This document shows, piece after piece, positions 25,699 through 33,636 of a DNA stretch of 64,000 nt. The stretch lies in NCBI RefSeq assembly GCF_022984075.1, contig NZ_JALAAD010000001.1, positions 2,678,501 through 2,742,500 of the forward strand, given 5' to 3'. The notes beneath the pieces were generated by a model that saw only the letters and a list, made by a program, of their open reading frames with translations, had not been told where the DNA came from and ran no database searches. The stretch is from Synechococcus sp. C9. GTDB lineage: Bacteria; Cyanobacteriota; Cyanobacteriia; Gloeomargaritales; Gloeomargaritaceae. Position 1 is the stretch's first letter. Every line of letters begins with the position of its first letter. A program made the translations under genes and the position numbers.

Positions 25699-25769
25699 AT
25701 CAAATAGAACTGCCACAGACCTTGGCAATAAGGTTCTGGGTATCCTTTAATTTGTGAACAGACTGTAGG

Positions 25770-25870
25770 GCACCTTTATAAATTCAAAGTTAGCGGTCGC
25801 AGGGGGGCACCCCCGCCCTTGGTTCTGGGTAATATTGGTATGCCAACGATGGGATTGATGATTGGTTCAA
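25770..25870 (+). repeat. Degenerate MITE remnant
   Basis: The core GGTCGCAGGGGGGCACCCCC and the TTGGTTCTGG segment match the family, followed by a TGCCAACGATGGG variant of the TATGCCTACGG segment. The terminal repeats are lost. Nothing else is visible up to 26025. Confidence 0.55.
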
Positions 25871-26025
25871 ATAAATAGAGATGCCCTAGAGGTTCCCTGT
25901 AATTTAATTAATTTAATATAAATTCCCATTGCTATCAGCACCAAACTTACTTTTCACTTTTGACCAACAGTTCTCAATAAATAAATTATGATTCAGAACT
26001 CAACCCCTGCGATGGATGACAGACC

Positions 26026-27126
26026 CTAAGTCTGCCCCTCTGCCATCCGGTTCAGCCACACCTCCATACGGGTGCCGGGGGGGCTGATCAGGGTAATCCG
26101 CCCGCCCATTTGATGCACCAGTTCCCGCACCACCGCCAAACCCAACCCATCCCCAGGGGTGGTAGCCGCCGTCTGTGCCCCCCGATAGTGCCGTAAAAAA
26201 ACCTGCTCCTGTTCCGCCGGGGGAATCCCTGGCCCGTCATCCTGCACCCAAATGACCACCCCATCCTCAGTAGCCCGGGTGCCCACCTCGATATGTCCCC
26301 CCTTGGGAGTGTACTTGAGGCTATTGTCCAGGAGATTGCTCACCACCTCCCGCAGGGCTGTGGCATCCGCTAGGGCAATGGGGCTAGGAACGGGCGGGTC
26401 GTAGCTGAGGGTCAACCCCCGCTCCTGAGCGGTCAACTGCGCCGCCATCACCAACGGAGTGAGAACGTCCACCACCGCCACCGGCTCTTGGGTCAACCCC
26501 GGCAAGAGTAGGGGCACCGTGCCGCCAGGTAAAAGCGGCTGGGGAGTCGTGGGTTCCAACCGATGCAGGAGTTCGGCGATCCGCTCCGTTTGGGCCAACA
26601 TCCCTGCCAGCACCTCCTGGTTGGGGGTTCCCGCCAAACGTTTGTAGAGCAATTTGGCAAAGGTTTTGAGGGCACTCAGGGGACTGCGGAGTTGGTGGAG
26701 CACTGTGGCTAACAATTCCCGGTGCTGTGCCTGTCCCAGGGCTAGGTTTTGGGCTTGGGTTTGCCAGCCCTGCCGCTGTTGCTCCAACCGCCAAGCCAAC
26801 ACCAAAGTCTGCGCCGCCCGGTGGAGTTGCTCCTGCTCCCAACCGCTCCACAACATCCCCGGACGCAACAACACCAACAGCCCCAGCAGAACCTCCCCCT
26901 GCAGTAAGGGCAACACCAATTGATCCGGTTTGGCATTGGTCAACCAGGGACTACCGGGCAGGGCGGCTTGGTTTTGGGGATAGGTGGCTACCGGGGTAAA
27001 TGACCAGCGTTCCGCCGATTCCCGTAAGTACATAGTACAGTGGGAAACCTGCAATAACTGCCCCAATAATTCCAGTTGCGCTTGGCAGAAGGTGACAAAT
27101 TCTGGACTCCAGGGGGGGGATGTCAT
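26026..27126 (-). CDS. GAF-domain sensor histidine kinase, Hik2/CSK-like
   Basis: About 366 residues; the ATG at 27126 is preferred to TTG 27132. Residues 10-110 form a GAF-like sensor domain with no transmembrane helix, so it is cytoplasmic. The dimerisation/phosphoacceptor region reads LHQLRSPLSALKTFAKLLYK, the distinctive form of cyanobacterial Hik2 and chloroplast sensor kinase. ATP-binding motifs: N box NLLDNSLKYTP, G1 DDGPGIPP, and DGLGLAVVREL. Hik2/CSK is thought to sense plastoquinone redox state and pass phosphate to Rre1-type regulators. No regulator gene is adjacent. The Hik2 assignment comes from the H-box form. Confidence 0.8.
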   Translation of the reverse strand: MTSPPWSPEFVTFCQAQLELLGQLLQVSHCTMYLRESAERWSFTPVATYPQNQAALPGSPWLTNAKPDQLVLPLLQGEVLLGLLVLLRPGMLWSGWEQEQLHRAAQTLVLAWRLEQQRQGWQTQAQNLALGQAQHRELLATVLHQLRSPLSALKTFAKLLYKRLAGTPNQEVLAGMLAQTERIAELLHRLEPTTPQPLLPGGTVPLLLPGLTQEPVAVVDVLTPLVMAAQLTAQERGLTLSYDPPVPSPIALADATALREVVSNLLDNSLKYTPKGGHIEVGTRATEDGVVIWVQDDGPGIPPAEQEQVFLRHYRGAQTAATTPGDGLGLAVVRELVHQMGGRITLISPPGTRMEVWLNRMAEGQT

Positions 27127-27206
27127 GGTCAAGAGGGGCGGGATGGGGGGCGAGTCACTTGCTCTTAGCCCCGGTATTGGTTATTTTATGATCCAAACCC
27201 TTTGGC

Positions 27207-28823
27207 GTGCACGAGTCTTTGGCGGGAACCGGTCTGTACGGGGATATTCGGGGCTTGAAACCGGCTCAACTGCGCCAGTTGCAACGCCTGTACCGGTTGC
27301 GTTTGCCCCAGGATGTGTTGATCACCCCGGAACTGGGACAACGGCTGTGGCAGATTACCCTGCTGATTGAGGCTCCGGTGTGTCTCTATGTCAACCGGCG
27401 GGGGCAAATCCTGCGGGTGGCGGTGGGAACCCCGGAAACTACCCGGGTGCCCCTGTATGAGTTACCCCGGTATGGGGCGGGGCGGTTGTCTGGCTGGCGG
27501 TGTTTGAGTACGGCTTTGCACCCGGATGCTCCGAGTCATGCGGATTTGACCACCCTGATGGAGCAACGGTGGGATGCCCTGGTCACGGTGCATGGTCAGC
27601 AGGTGTCTTGGGCTTATCCCGGCAGTACGACTTGGGTATTATCGGCACCCTTGCCCCTCCCTGCCCTGGCGGAATTGGACTGGCTGACCCAACTGCAACA
27701 GGCGGAACAGGAGCGTCACCCCGTCACGGTTTCCACCCGTACCCCGGACTGCCAGGGGGTGATTTTGGTGGGCACCCGACCGACGACCCTTTCCCTGAGT
27801 GCCTTTCAGGCGGGCTTACAGGAAATGGCATTACTCATCGCCAGTGCGGGGGCAGAGGTGGTGGCGACGGTGGTACAAACCCGAGCGCAGGGGTTGGGAG
27901 CGGGGAAAATCCAGGAGATACGCCGGTTGGGGCGACTCCAGGGGGTGAATGTGGTGGTCTTTAACGGGGATTTGTCCCCAGCGCAGGTACGCAACCTGGA
28001 GCAACAGTTGGAAATGCGGGTGGTGGACCGCACGGAACTGATCCTGGATATTTTTGCCCAGCGGGCCCGTTCCCAGGCGGGTAAATTGCAGGTGGAATTG
28101 GCGCAATTGCAGTACCGCCTCACCCGCTTGACGGGGCAGGGGCAGGCACTTTCCCGGTTGGGGGGGGGTATTGGCACCCGGGGGCCGGGGGAAACCCGTC
28201 TGGAAACCGAACGGCGCACCATTCAACGGCGGATTGCCCATTTACAAAAACAGGTGGAGCAGTTGCGGCAACATCGCAGTCGTCTGCGCCAACAACGGCA
28301 GAAGCGGGAGGTACCGACGGTGGGTTTGGTGGGATACACCAATGCGGGCAAATCCACGTTGTTTAATGCCCTCACCCGGGCGGAGGTGTATGCTTCGGAT
28401 CAGTTGTTTGCCACCCTGGACCCCACCAGCCGCCGGTTGGTCTTAGGAGCCAGCCCCCAGCCCCTGGTGTTAACCGATACGGTGGGATTTATCGAAAACC
28501 TGCCGCCGCCCCTGTGGTCTGCCTTTCGAGCCACCCTGGAGGAACTGACCGAGGCGGATTTATTGCTCCATGTGGTGGATTTATCCCATCCCGATTGGCA
28601 GGCGCAAATGCAGGCGGTGGAAACCTGTTTAGCCCAGATGTCCCCGGTGCCCGGCCCCACGTGGCTGGTGTTTAACAAACTCGACCAGGTGGATAGTGAA
28701 ACCCTACGGCAGGCGCAACAGACCTATCCCCAGGCTCTCTACATCGCCGCCCGGGAGCGGATTGGCTTGGATACCCTCCGGCGAGCCTTGGTGGGGTGGT
28801 TAAACCATGCCCTGGCCAGTTAA
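27207..28823 (+). CDS. hflX: Ribosome-associated GTPase HflX
   Basis: 538 residues from a GTG start. The central HflX domain carries RAQGLGAGKIQEIRRL, VVFNGDLSPAQVRNLEQQL and RTELILDIFAQRA, followed by the Gly-rich GGIGTRGPGETRLETERR and a coiled coil. The G domain has GYTNAGKST (near 378), DTVGFIENLPP and NKLD. It binds the 50S subunit and splits stalled or hibernating ribosomes. The N-terminal 170 residues are an extension typical of cyanobacterial HflX. Confidence 0.95.
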   Translation: MHESLAGTGLYGDIRGLKPAQLRQLQRLYRLRLPQDVLITPELGQRLWQITLLIEAPVCLYVNRRGQILRVAVGTPETTRVPLYELPRYGAGRLSGWRCLSTALHPDAPSHADLTTLMEQRWDALVTVHGQQVSWAYPGSTTWVLSAPLPLPALAELDWLTQLQQAEQERHPVTVSTRTPDCQGVILVGTRPTTLSLSAFQAGLQEMALLIASAGAEVVATVVQTRAQGLGAGKIQEIRRLGRLQGVNVVVFNGDLSPAQVRNLEQQLEMRVVDRTELILDIFAQRARSQAGKLQVELAQLQYRLTRLTGQGQALSRLGGGIGTRGPGETRLETERRTIQRRIAHLQKQVEQLRQHRSRLRQQRQKREVPTVGLVGYTNAGKSTLFNALTRAEVYASDQLFATLDPTSRRLVLGASPQPLVLTDTVGFIENLPPPLWSAFRATLEELTEADLLLHVVDLSHPDWQAQMQAVETCLAQMSPVPGPTWLVFNKLDQVDSETLRQAQQTYPQALYIAARERIGLDTLRRALVGWLNHALAS

Positions 28824-28851
28824 GGTGAAAGGGTATTTTTGTGTAACCATC

Positions 28852-28959
28852 ATGGAACAATGGACACCGATCTTGGTGGCAATGGGGTTAACCATCCTCC
28901 TGCTGGTGCTGATCCCTTGGGTGCTGACGGATTGGCTGGTGCTGAGCCGCCGGTTTTGA
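28852..28959 (+). CDS. Single-helix small membrane protein, 35 residues
   Basis: An ATG at 28852 encodes MEQWTPILVAMG, then a strongly hydrophobic helix (LTILLLVLIPWVLTDWLVL) and a positive SRRF tail. This is the form of many small thylakoid subunits, but I do not recognise it as a known Psb, Psa, Pet or Ndh peptide. Its stop overlaps a possible TTG start of the next gene (TTGA), suggesting translational coupling. Alternatively the two are one gene with a frameshift. Confidence 0.5.
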   Translation: MEQWTPILVAMGLTILLLVLIPWVLTDWLVLSRRF

Positions 28960-29474
28960 CCTGGCACATTTCCGCTTTGGTGCGCTATCCCCTGTATGGG
29001 CTGTACGGGGTTGTATTGGCACCCCTACCATTTTTAGCCCGGATGCAGGGGCAAATTCTCGGGGCTTGGCTGTTAGGACTGGGGTTCATGGTGGGTTTTG
29101 TCCTGTTATCCGGTCTGCTCAGCCAACGGGTAAGGGCAGATGACACCGGGTTACAGGTGGTTTACCCCGGCTGGGTACCCCTGGTACGGGGGTGGCGGGT
29201 AAATTGGCAGGACATTGTACAAATTGCTACCCGTCCGACCGGTCAGGGGGGGCGAGTCCATTACCTGGTCACCACCGATGGGCAGGGTTATTTAATTCCC
29301 ATGCGGATCAGTGGGTTTAGCCGTTTGTTGAACACCATTACCCACCATACGGGGCTACCCACCAGCGCCATCAAACCCCTGGCGCAACCCTGGATGTATG
29401 GAGCCCTTGGGCTATGTGTTTTGATTTTGCTCCCGTTTGACCTATGGCTGATCGCCCAAACCTGGCGGGGTTAG
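28956..29474 (+). CDS. Membrane protein of unknown function
   Basis: About 172 residues if started at TTG 28956 (LTWHISALVRYPLYG); GTG 28980 is also possible. The frame stays open back to 28839, but those residues are a Gly/Ala/Pro-rich misreading of the preceding small gene. Helices: about residues 12-28, 36-56 and a C-terminal one near 145-168 (GALGLCVLILLPFDLWLI). A soluble domain between them (VNWQDIVQIATRPTGQG, VHYLVTTDGQGYLIPM) looks like a small PH-like beta domain. No family is assigned. Confidence 0.55.
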   Translation: MTWHISALVRYPLYGLYGVVLAPLPFLARMQGQILGAWLLGLGFMVGFVLLSGLLSQRVRADDTGLQVVYPGWVPLVRGWRVNWQDIVQIATRPTGQGGRVHYLVTTDGQGYLIPMRISGFSRLLNTITHHTGLPTSAIKPLAQPWMYGALGLCVLILLPFDLWLIAQTWRG

Positions 29475-29728
29475 ACCGGTTCCCAAACAGCGGGCTTGGG
29501 CTGAGCGGGAGTGCGGAACTGTTGACCCACCCAAAATCCCAGTGCCGCCCCCAGTTCTCCCCCCAATAGGGAACCAAGCAGAGAGCCAGTCAGGGAACCC
29601 ACCAAGCCACCCCACAGGGGTTCGACCAGCAGACCAAGAATACCGCCCCCTACGGCACCCACCAGGGAACCCACGAGGGAACCGAGGAGAGAGCCGGTGT
29701 ATAGACAAAACCCGGTTAAACTTGTCAT
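29471..29728 (-). CDS. Glycine-zipper membrane protein
   Basis: 85 residues. Residues 12-68 are made of GSLLGSLVGSLVGAVGGG and a similar second block GSLTGSLLGSLLGGELGA, split by LLVEPLWGG. This gives a four-residue Gly/Ser period typical of glycine-zipper helical hairpins. The C-terminus is polar (TPAQPKPAVWEPV). Such proteins pack in membranes or oligomerise. It converges on the upstream membrane-protein gene with a four-base overlap. The composition could arise by chance on a GC-rich antisense strand, but the repeat period is orderly. Confidence 0.5.
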   Translation of the reverse strand: MTSLTGFCLYTGSLLGSLVGSLVGAVGGGILGLLVEPLWGGLVGSLTGSLLGSLLGGELGAALGFWVGQQFRTPAQPKPAVWEPV

Positions 29729-29790
29729 AAATTTACCCCGTACAACTTGGCTACAATTGTAAACTTTAGAATATCGAGCCAGACGTTCCA

Positions 29791-29863
29791 GCCGTAGTAG
29801 CTCAGGGGATAGAGCACCCGCCTTCTAAGCGGTCGGTCATAGGTTCAAATCCTATCTACGGCG
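29791..29863 (+). tRNA. tRNA-Arg (anticodon UCU)
   Basis: A full cloverleaf: acceptor GCCGTAG/CTACGGC, D stem GCTC/GAGC, anticodon loop CTTCTAA with TCT at positions 34-36, T arm ATAGG-TTCAAAT-CCTAT and discriminator G. The top pair of the anticodon stem is mismatched (C-U). CCA is not encoded. A short AAAACGTTTT palindrome with a T-run just after it may terminate transcription. Confidence 0.95.
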
Positions 29864-29899
29864 TACTAACAAAACGTTTTTTTATCGATGGCAATCTTA

Positions 29900-30616
29900 T
29901 CAGCCCAGCGCCGCATCCATCACCGCCCCGTTGGGAAGGGTAGCCCCGGTCAAGTCCACATCGGTTAAGACCGCTTTTTGCCAGTCGGCCTCCACCAAAT
30001 AGGCTGAGCGCAAATTGGCAGACTGGAGTACCGCCCCGTTCAAACTCGCCCCTTTCAGGTTGGCCCCCTGGAGATTCGCCAAGCGCAAGATCGCCCGGGA
30101 CAAATCCGCCTCCCGCAGACTGGCTTGCGCTAAATTTGCTTCCCGCAGAACCGCCCGACACAAGTCCGCCTGCCAAAAATTCGCTTCCCGGGCATCCACC
30201 CGATGCAAATAGGCTCCCGATAAATTCACACTGGTCAATTCCCCCTGGATCAGCACCGCCCCGCTCACATCCGCCCGGCTCAGGTTGGCGCCACTCAAAT
30301 CCGCCCGGGACAAATCCGCCCCCGCCAACACCGCCCCCAATAATTTCCCCTGCACCAGGGTGGCACCCACCAGGATGCAATCGCTCAGGTCGGCTTCCCG
30401 CAAAATCGCCTGTTTCAGCTTGGCTTGGGTGAGGTTGGCTCCGGCGAGATACGCCCCCGTCAATTTCGCCCCACTCAGGTCAGCGCCAGTCAGATTGGCT
30501 TCGCTTAAATTCACCCCGTTCAGTGCCGCTTTGTACAAATCCACACCGGATAAATCCTGACCGATGAACTCCCGCTCGCCGGTGCGGTACCGTTCCAATA
30601 GCTCTTCTGCGTTCAT
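29900..30616 (-). CDS. Pentapeptide-repeat protein
   Basis: About 238 residues from MNAEELLERYRTGEREF (ATG 30616). Almost the whole chain is A(D/N)LXX repeats (GANLTQAKLKQAILREADLS and so on), which fold into a right-handed quadrilateral beta helix. The short helical N-terminus is common in cyanobacterial members. Biochemical roles are mostly unknown. The start overlaps the purQ stop by four bases, so it is translated with the purine genes. Confidence 0.9.
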   Translation of the reverse strand: MNAEELLERYRTGEREFIGQDLSGVDLYKAALNGVNLSEANLTGADLSGAKLTGAYLAGANLTQAKLKQAILREADLSDCILVGATLVQGKLLGAVLAGADLSRADLSGANLSRADVSGAVLIQGELTSVNLSGAYLHRVDAREANFWQADLCRAVLREANLAQASLREADLSRAILRLANLQGANLKGASLNGAVLQSANLRSAYLVEADWQKAVLTDVDLTGATLPNGAVMDAALG

Positions 30617-31305
30617 AAAGACAGGCGACAACAGGCATTCTCAGCATACCACGCCAACAGCCCTTGAAATAACCCCAGACCATCCGTGCCCCCCAAGTCG
30701 GCATCGCTTGCCCGTTCCGGGTGGGGCATCATGCCCAACACATTCCCCTGGGGATTGCAAATACCCGCAATCTCCGCCACTGAACCATTGGGATTCGTAC
30801 CATGATAACGAAAAACCACCTGCCGCCGCTGTTCCAATTCCTGAAGAACCGGCGGTTCAGCGTAATAACATCCCTCCCCGTGGGCAATGGGCAGGGTCAG
30901 AATTTGATTTACATCATACTGACACGTCCAAGCTAAATCCCGGCGTTCCACCCGCACTGCCACCTGGTCGCAGATGAAGCGCAATTCCCGATTTCGCATC
31001 AATGTCCCCGGCAGTAGCCCCGCCTCGGTCAAAATCTGAAACCCGTTGCACACCCCCAACACCCATTTCCCGGCTTGGGCATGGCGCACCACCGCCCCCA
31101 TCACTGGGGAAAACCGTGCCAACGCCCCGCAGCGCAGGTAATCCCCGTAGCTGAACCCCCCCGGCAAAATCACCAGGTCAGCCTCCCCCAAATCCGTTTC
31201 CCCATGCCAGACCAGGCGGGTGGGTTGCTGGAGTATTTGTTCCGTCACCCATGCCATGTCCCGGTCACAGTTTGACCCAGGGAAAACCACGATGGCGCAC
31301 TTCAC
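30613..31305 (-). CDS. purQ: FGAM synthase glutaminase subunit PurQ
   Basis: 230 residues. It has the class I glutaminase triad: the nucleophile Cys in LGVCNGFQIL, and His/Glu in MMPHPERA. Start block VVFPGSNCDRD and LPGGFSYGDYLR are PurQ signatures. It supplies ammonia to PurL for the FGAR-to-FGAM step of purine synthesis. It overlaps purS upstream by four bases and a pentapeptide gene downstream by four. purL is not in the window. Confidence 0.97.
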   Translation of the reverse strand: MKCAIVVFPGSNCDRDMAWVTEQILQQPTRLVWHGETDLGEADLVILPGGFSYGDYLRCGALARFSPVMGAVVRHAQAGKWVLGVCNGFQILTEAGLLPGTLMRNRELRFICDQVAVRVERRDLAWTCQYDVNQILTLPIAHGEGCYYAEPPVLQELEQRRQVVFRYHGTNPNGSVAEIAGICNPQGNVLGMMPHPERASDADLGGTDGLGLFQGLLAWYAENACCRLSL

Positions 31306-31583
31306 CGCCCCGCCTCCAGGGTAAAGCGATAGGTTTCAATCACCGGATTGGTCAGCACTTCCTGGCACATCCGTTCCACCTGGGCATGGGCGGTGGCGGG
31401 GTCTGTGGCGGTTAATGTTAGTTCAATGTATTTGCCAATCCGCACCTGTTGCACCCCCTCGTACTGCTGTTGTTGCAAGCCTTTGGTAATGGCTGTCCCC
31501 GCCGGGTCAAGGACAGAAGGCTTGAGGGTGATGTAAATTTCCGCCCGATAGACCGGCAAGGGCGTGGGGGGTTCTGGGGGCAT
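31302..31583 (-). CDS. purS: FGAM synthase subunit PurS
   Basis: About 93 residues from ATG 31583 (31610 also possible). The core YRAEIYITLKPSVLDPAGTA, VRIGKYIELTL and MCQEVLTNPVIETYRF matches PurS, the small dimer that bridges PurQ and PurL. The open frame upstream of these starts is Gly-rich antisense-like sequence and is not counted. Its stop overlaps the purQ start (ATGA). Confidence 0.93.
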   Translation of the reverse strand: MPPEPPTPLPVYRAEIYITLKPSVLDPAGTAITKGLQQQQYEGVQQVRIGKYIELTLTATDPATAHAQVERMCQEVLTNPVIETYRFTLEAGR

Positions 31584-31630
31584 GGGCAACCCAAGCGTGC
31601 TCCTCCCCATTGTACCGGCTGGGGGAAAGC

Positions 31631-32275
31631 CTAAGCCCCCATTTGCCCGTCCGGCATGATTGTTTGGGATAAATCCGCCCAGTCCCAAACCGCCGCCGCC
31701 ACCTGCGCCTGGTACAAATTGGCGCCCGTTAAATTTGCCCCACTCAAATCCGTCCCCAAGAGATGCGCCTGTTGACACCGGCTGTGGCTCAGGTCAGCCC
31801 CGCTCAAATCCGCCCCCGCCAAGTCCGCCCCCACCAACTGGGTTTCCCGCAGGTCAGCGCCGATGCCCACCACTTCCCGCCAATTACTGCCGTGACAGCG
31901 GGCTTGAGTAAGCGTCGCACCGGTCAAATCCGCCCCCTGGAGACAGCTTGCCGCCAAATCCGCCTCCGTCAACTGGGCACCCCCCAACTGCGCCTGGGTC
32001 AAATCCGCCCGTACCAAGTCAGCCTGGTCGAATACGGCGCCCGTGAGGTTGGCATGGCTGAGATTCGCACCGCTCAGGTTCGCCCGCCGGAACTTAGCCC
32101 CCCCCAAATTCGCCGCCTGGAAATTCACCCCCACCAAAATCCCGTCGCTGAAATCCACCCCCCGCAAATCCCGCTGGGACAGGTCGGCAAAGCTCAGATT
32201 CACCCCCCCAAACCGGCGGCGACCCCCCTCATAGGCGACCAATACATCCGTCACCCCTAGGCGGACTTCCGACAT
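31631..32275 (-). CDS. Pentapeptide-repeat protein
   Basis: 214 residues, mostly A(D/N)LXX repeats (RRANLSGANLSHANLTGAVF and similar), predicted to fold as a quadrilateral beta helix. The repeat array is interrupted once near residue 130 (ARCHGSNWREVVGIG), possibly a kink or loop. It overlaps the phosphoesterase upstream by 19 bases and ends about 20-50 bases before purS. It is the second pentapeptide gene flanking purS-purQ. Confidence 0.9.
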   Translation of the reverse strand: MSEVRLGVTDVLVAYEGGRRRFGGVNLSFADLSQRDLRGVDFSDGILVGVNFQAANLGGAKFRRANLSGANLSHANLTGAVFDQADLVRADLTQAQLGGAQLTEADLAASCLQGADLTGATLTQARCHGSNWREVVGIGADLRETQLVGADLAGADLSGADLSHSRCQQAHLLGTDLSGANLTGANLYQAQVAAAVWDWADLSQTIMPDGQMGA

Positions 32276-33348
32276 AATTCCCGCATGGGCAAGGGTAACA
32301 CCGCCTCATTATCCCCCGGCGGACGGTCACTACAGGCTTCAAAAAATTCCCGCACCGGCGACGGCAAATCCGGCAAGCGAAACCGGGCATCCCCCCAGGC
32401 AATATCCGCCCAAAAATGCCCCAACCGGGGTGCCAACGCCTGCGCCTGCGCCAAAGGCAAACTCAGGGGCGGGTGGGTGAGCAAATGCACGATGAATTGG
32501 GGGGAACGCTCCTCCATCCAGCGACGGGCATCCGCCAGCAGATTGGGAGCTTCCGGTAGGGTGGTAATCCGTTCGGTGGTAATCCGCAGTTGCCCTGCCT
32601 GCCAGGTCAGCAAACGGTAGGCGTGGGGATAGCTGACCAAAGAACCGGTGGTCACATCAAAAAAACCCTCTTCTTCGGCAATATCCTGGACGTGCAAATG
32701 CCCGGTGAATACTACCTGAATCCCATGTTTTTTTAATAAATTTTTCAGTGCGTGCCGATTATCTAAAAGATAGCGTTGCCCCAAAATACTCCGGGATTGA
32801 TTGGGCAAATGTTCACAGACATTGTGATGCACCATGACCAAGATATTTTGCCAGGGCTGGGCATTCAACAGATGTTCCAACCATGCCCATTGGCGGGGGT
32901 CAATCGTGCCAATGAGTTCGCCATCGGGGGTAAATTGGTTGGAATTTAAGCCGATCAACCCCAAACCGGGTAAAATTTCCTGGGCGTAGTACAATTCCTC
33001 CGTGTCCCGATAGCCGTGCTGGCGGTAGTAGGCGGGAAATTCCGTCGCCGGGATCGCCCCTGGGTCGGGGGGAATGTCATGGTTGCCGGGAATCACATAA
33101 CTGGGGAAGGGCAGTTGCCCCAGGCGTTTGGAGAGCCAAGTGTGGTTTTCCGGTTCCCCGTGCTGGGTCAAGTCTCCAGGAATTAATAAAAAATCCAAGG
33201 TTTGTTGGCTGAGGCGGTCAAGGGTGGCTTCCAGGATGGGAATGCTGTACTCCAGGCGGTGCAGGCGGTGGGCATAGTGCCGGTAGGTCGCCGGGGTGGT
33301 GATGTGGGGGTCAGTCAAAACGGCGAAACGGTACACCGGCGCATTCAT
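32257..33348 (-). CDS. Calcineurin-like metallophosphoesterase
   Basis: About 363 residues from ATG 33348 (MNAPVYRFAVLTDPH). Metal ligands of the superfamily: TDPHI, PGDLTQHGEPEN, GNHD, VHHN and GHLHVQ. The central domain looks like the CpdA-type/cyclic-nucleotide phosphodiesterase branch, but the substrate cannot be told. The C-terminal 100 residues are unrelated and rich in Leu/Pro. It heads a minus-strand run of phosphoesterase, pentapeptide, purS, purQ, pentapeptide. Confidence 0.88.
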   Translation of the reverse strand: MNAPVYRFAVLTDPHITTPATYRHYAHRLHRLEYSIPILEATLDRLSQQTLDFLLIPGDLTQHGEPENHTWLSKRLGQLPFPSYVIPGNHDIPPDPGAIPATEFPAYYRQHGYRDTEELYYAQEILPGLGLIGLNSNQFTPDGELIGTIDPRQWAWLEHLLNAQPWQNILVMVHHNVCEHLPNQSRSILGQRYLLDNRHALKNLLKKHGIQVVFTGHLHVQDIAEEEGFFDVTTGSLVSYPHAYRLLTWQAGQLRITTERITTLPEAPNLLADARRWMEERSPQFIVHLLTHPPLSLPLAQAQALAPRLGHFWADIAWGDARFRLPDLPSPVREFFEACSDRPPGDNEAVLPLPMRELCRKSA

Positions 33349-33504
33349 CAGGACACCTCTACCAATAAATTGAAATTCCAAAATTGCAAAATAGCCGTCG
33401 GGCGCGCTTGGTTCGCCAGGAGTTCCCCATGCCAGGCATGAAATTTGCGGTTGATTCTAATAGTAATGGTGTTAATAATGTTCACTAGCACACCTCCAAA
33501 GTAT

Positions 33505-33545
33505 AGGCAACAGGGGTACAGTCCCGGATTTGGTTCTGGATATTA
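33505..33545 (+). repeat. Small MITE-like remnant
   Basis: GGGGTACAGTCCCGGATTTG followed by GTTCTGGATATTATG resembles the MITE core. The 290-base gap between the phosphoesterase and antiporter genes holds nothing else that I can identify. Confidence 0.35.
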
Positions 33546-33636
33546 TGAGCATTCCAGCGAGATAAGGTTCTAGCAGTGATGATAACCATAAGGTGTGCAT
33601 AACTATTAGATTTCCTTAAGCATTTCCCCCTCCACT

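Noticed and set aside
25495-25870. Clustered GC-rich palindromes as a CRISPR array or terminators
   Set aside because: Repeat units are about 100 bp with inverted ends and no regular spacers; T-runs do not follow the palindromes.
28839-28955. N-terminal extension of the membrane protein to 28839
   Set aside because: Its Gly/Ala/Pro-rich residues are the out-of-frame reading of the 35-residue membrane peptide.
30015-32260. Plus-strand ORFs opposite the pentapeptide-repeat genes
   Set aside because: They mirror the repeat periodicity of the real minus-strand genes and are low-complexity shadows.
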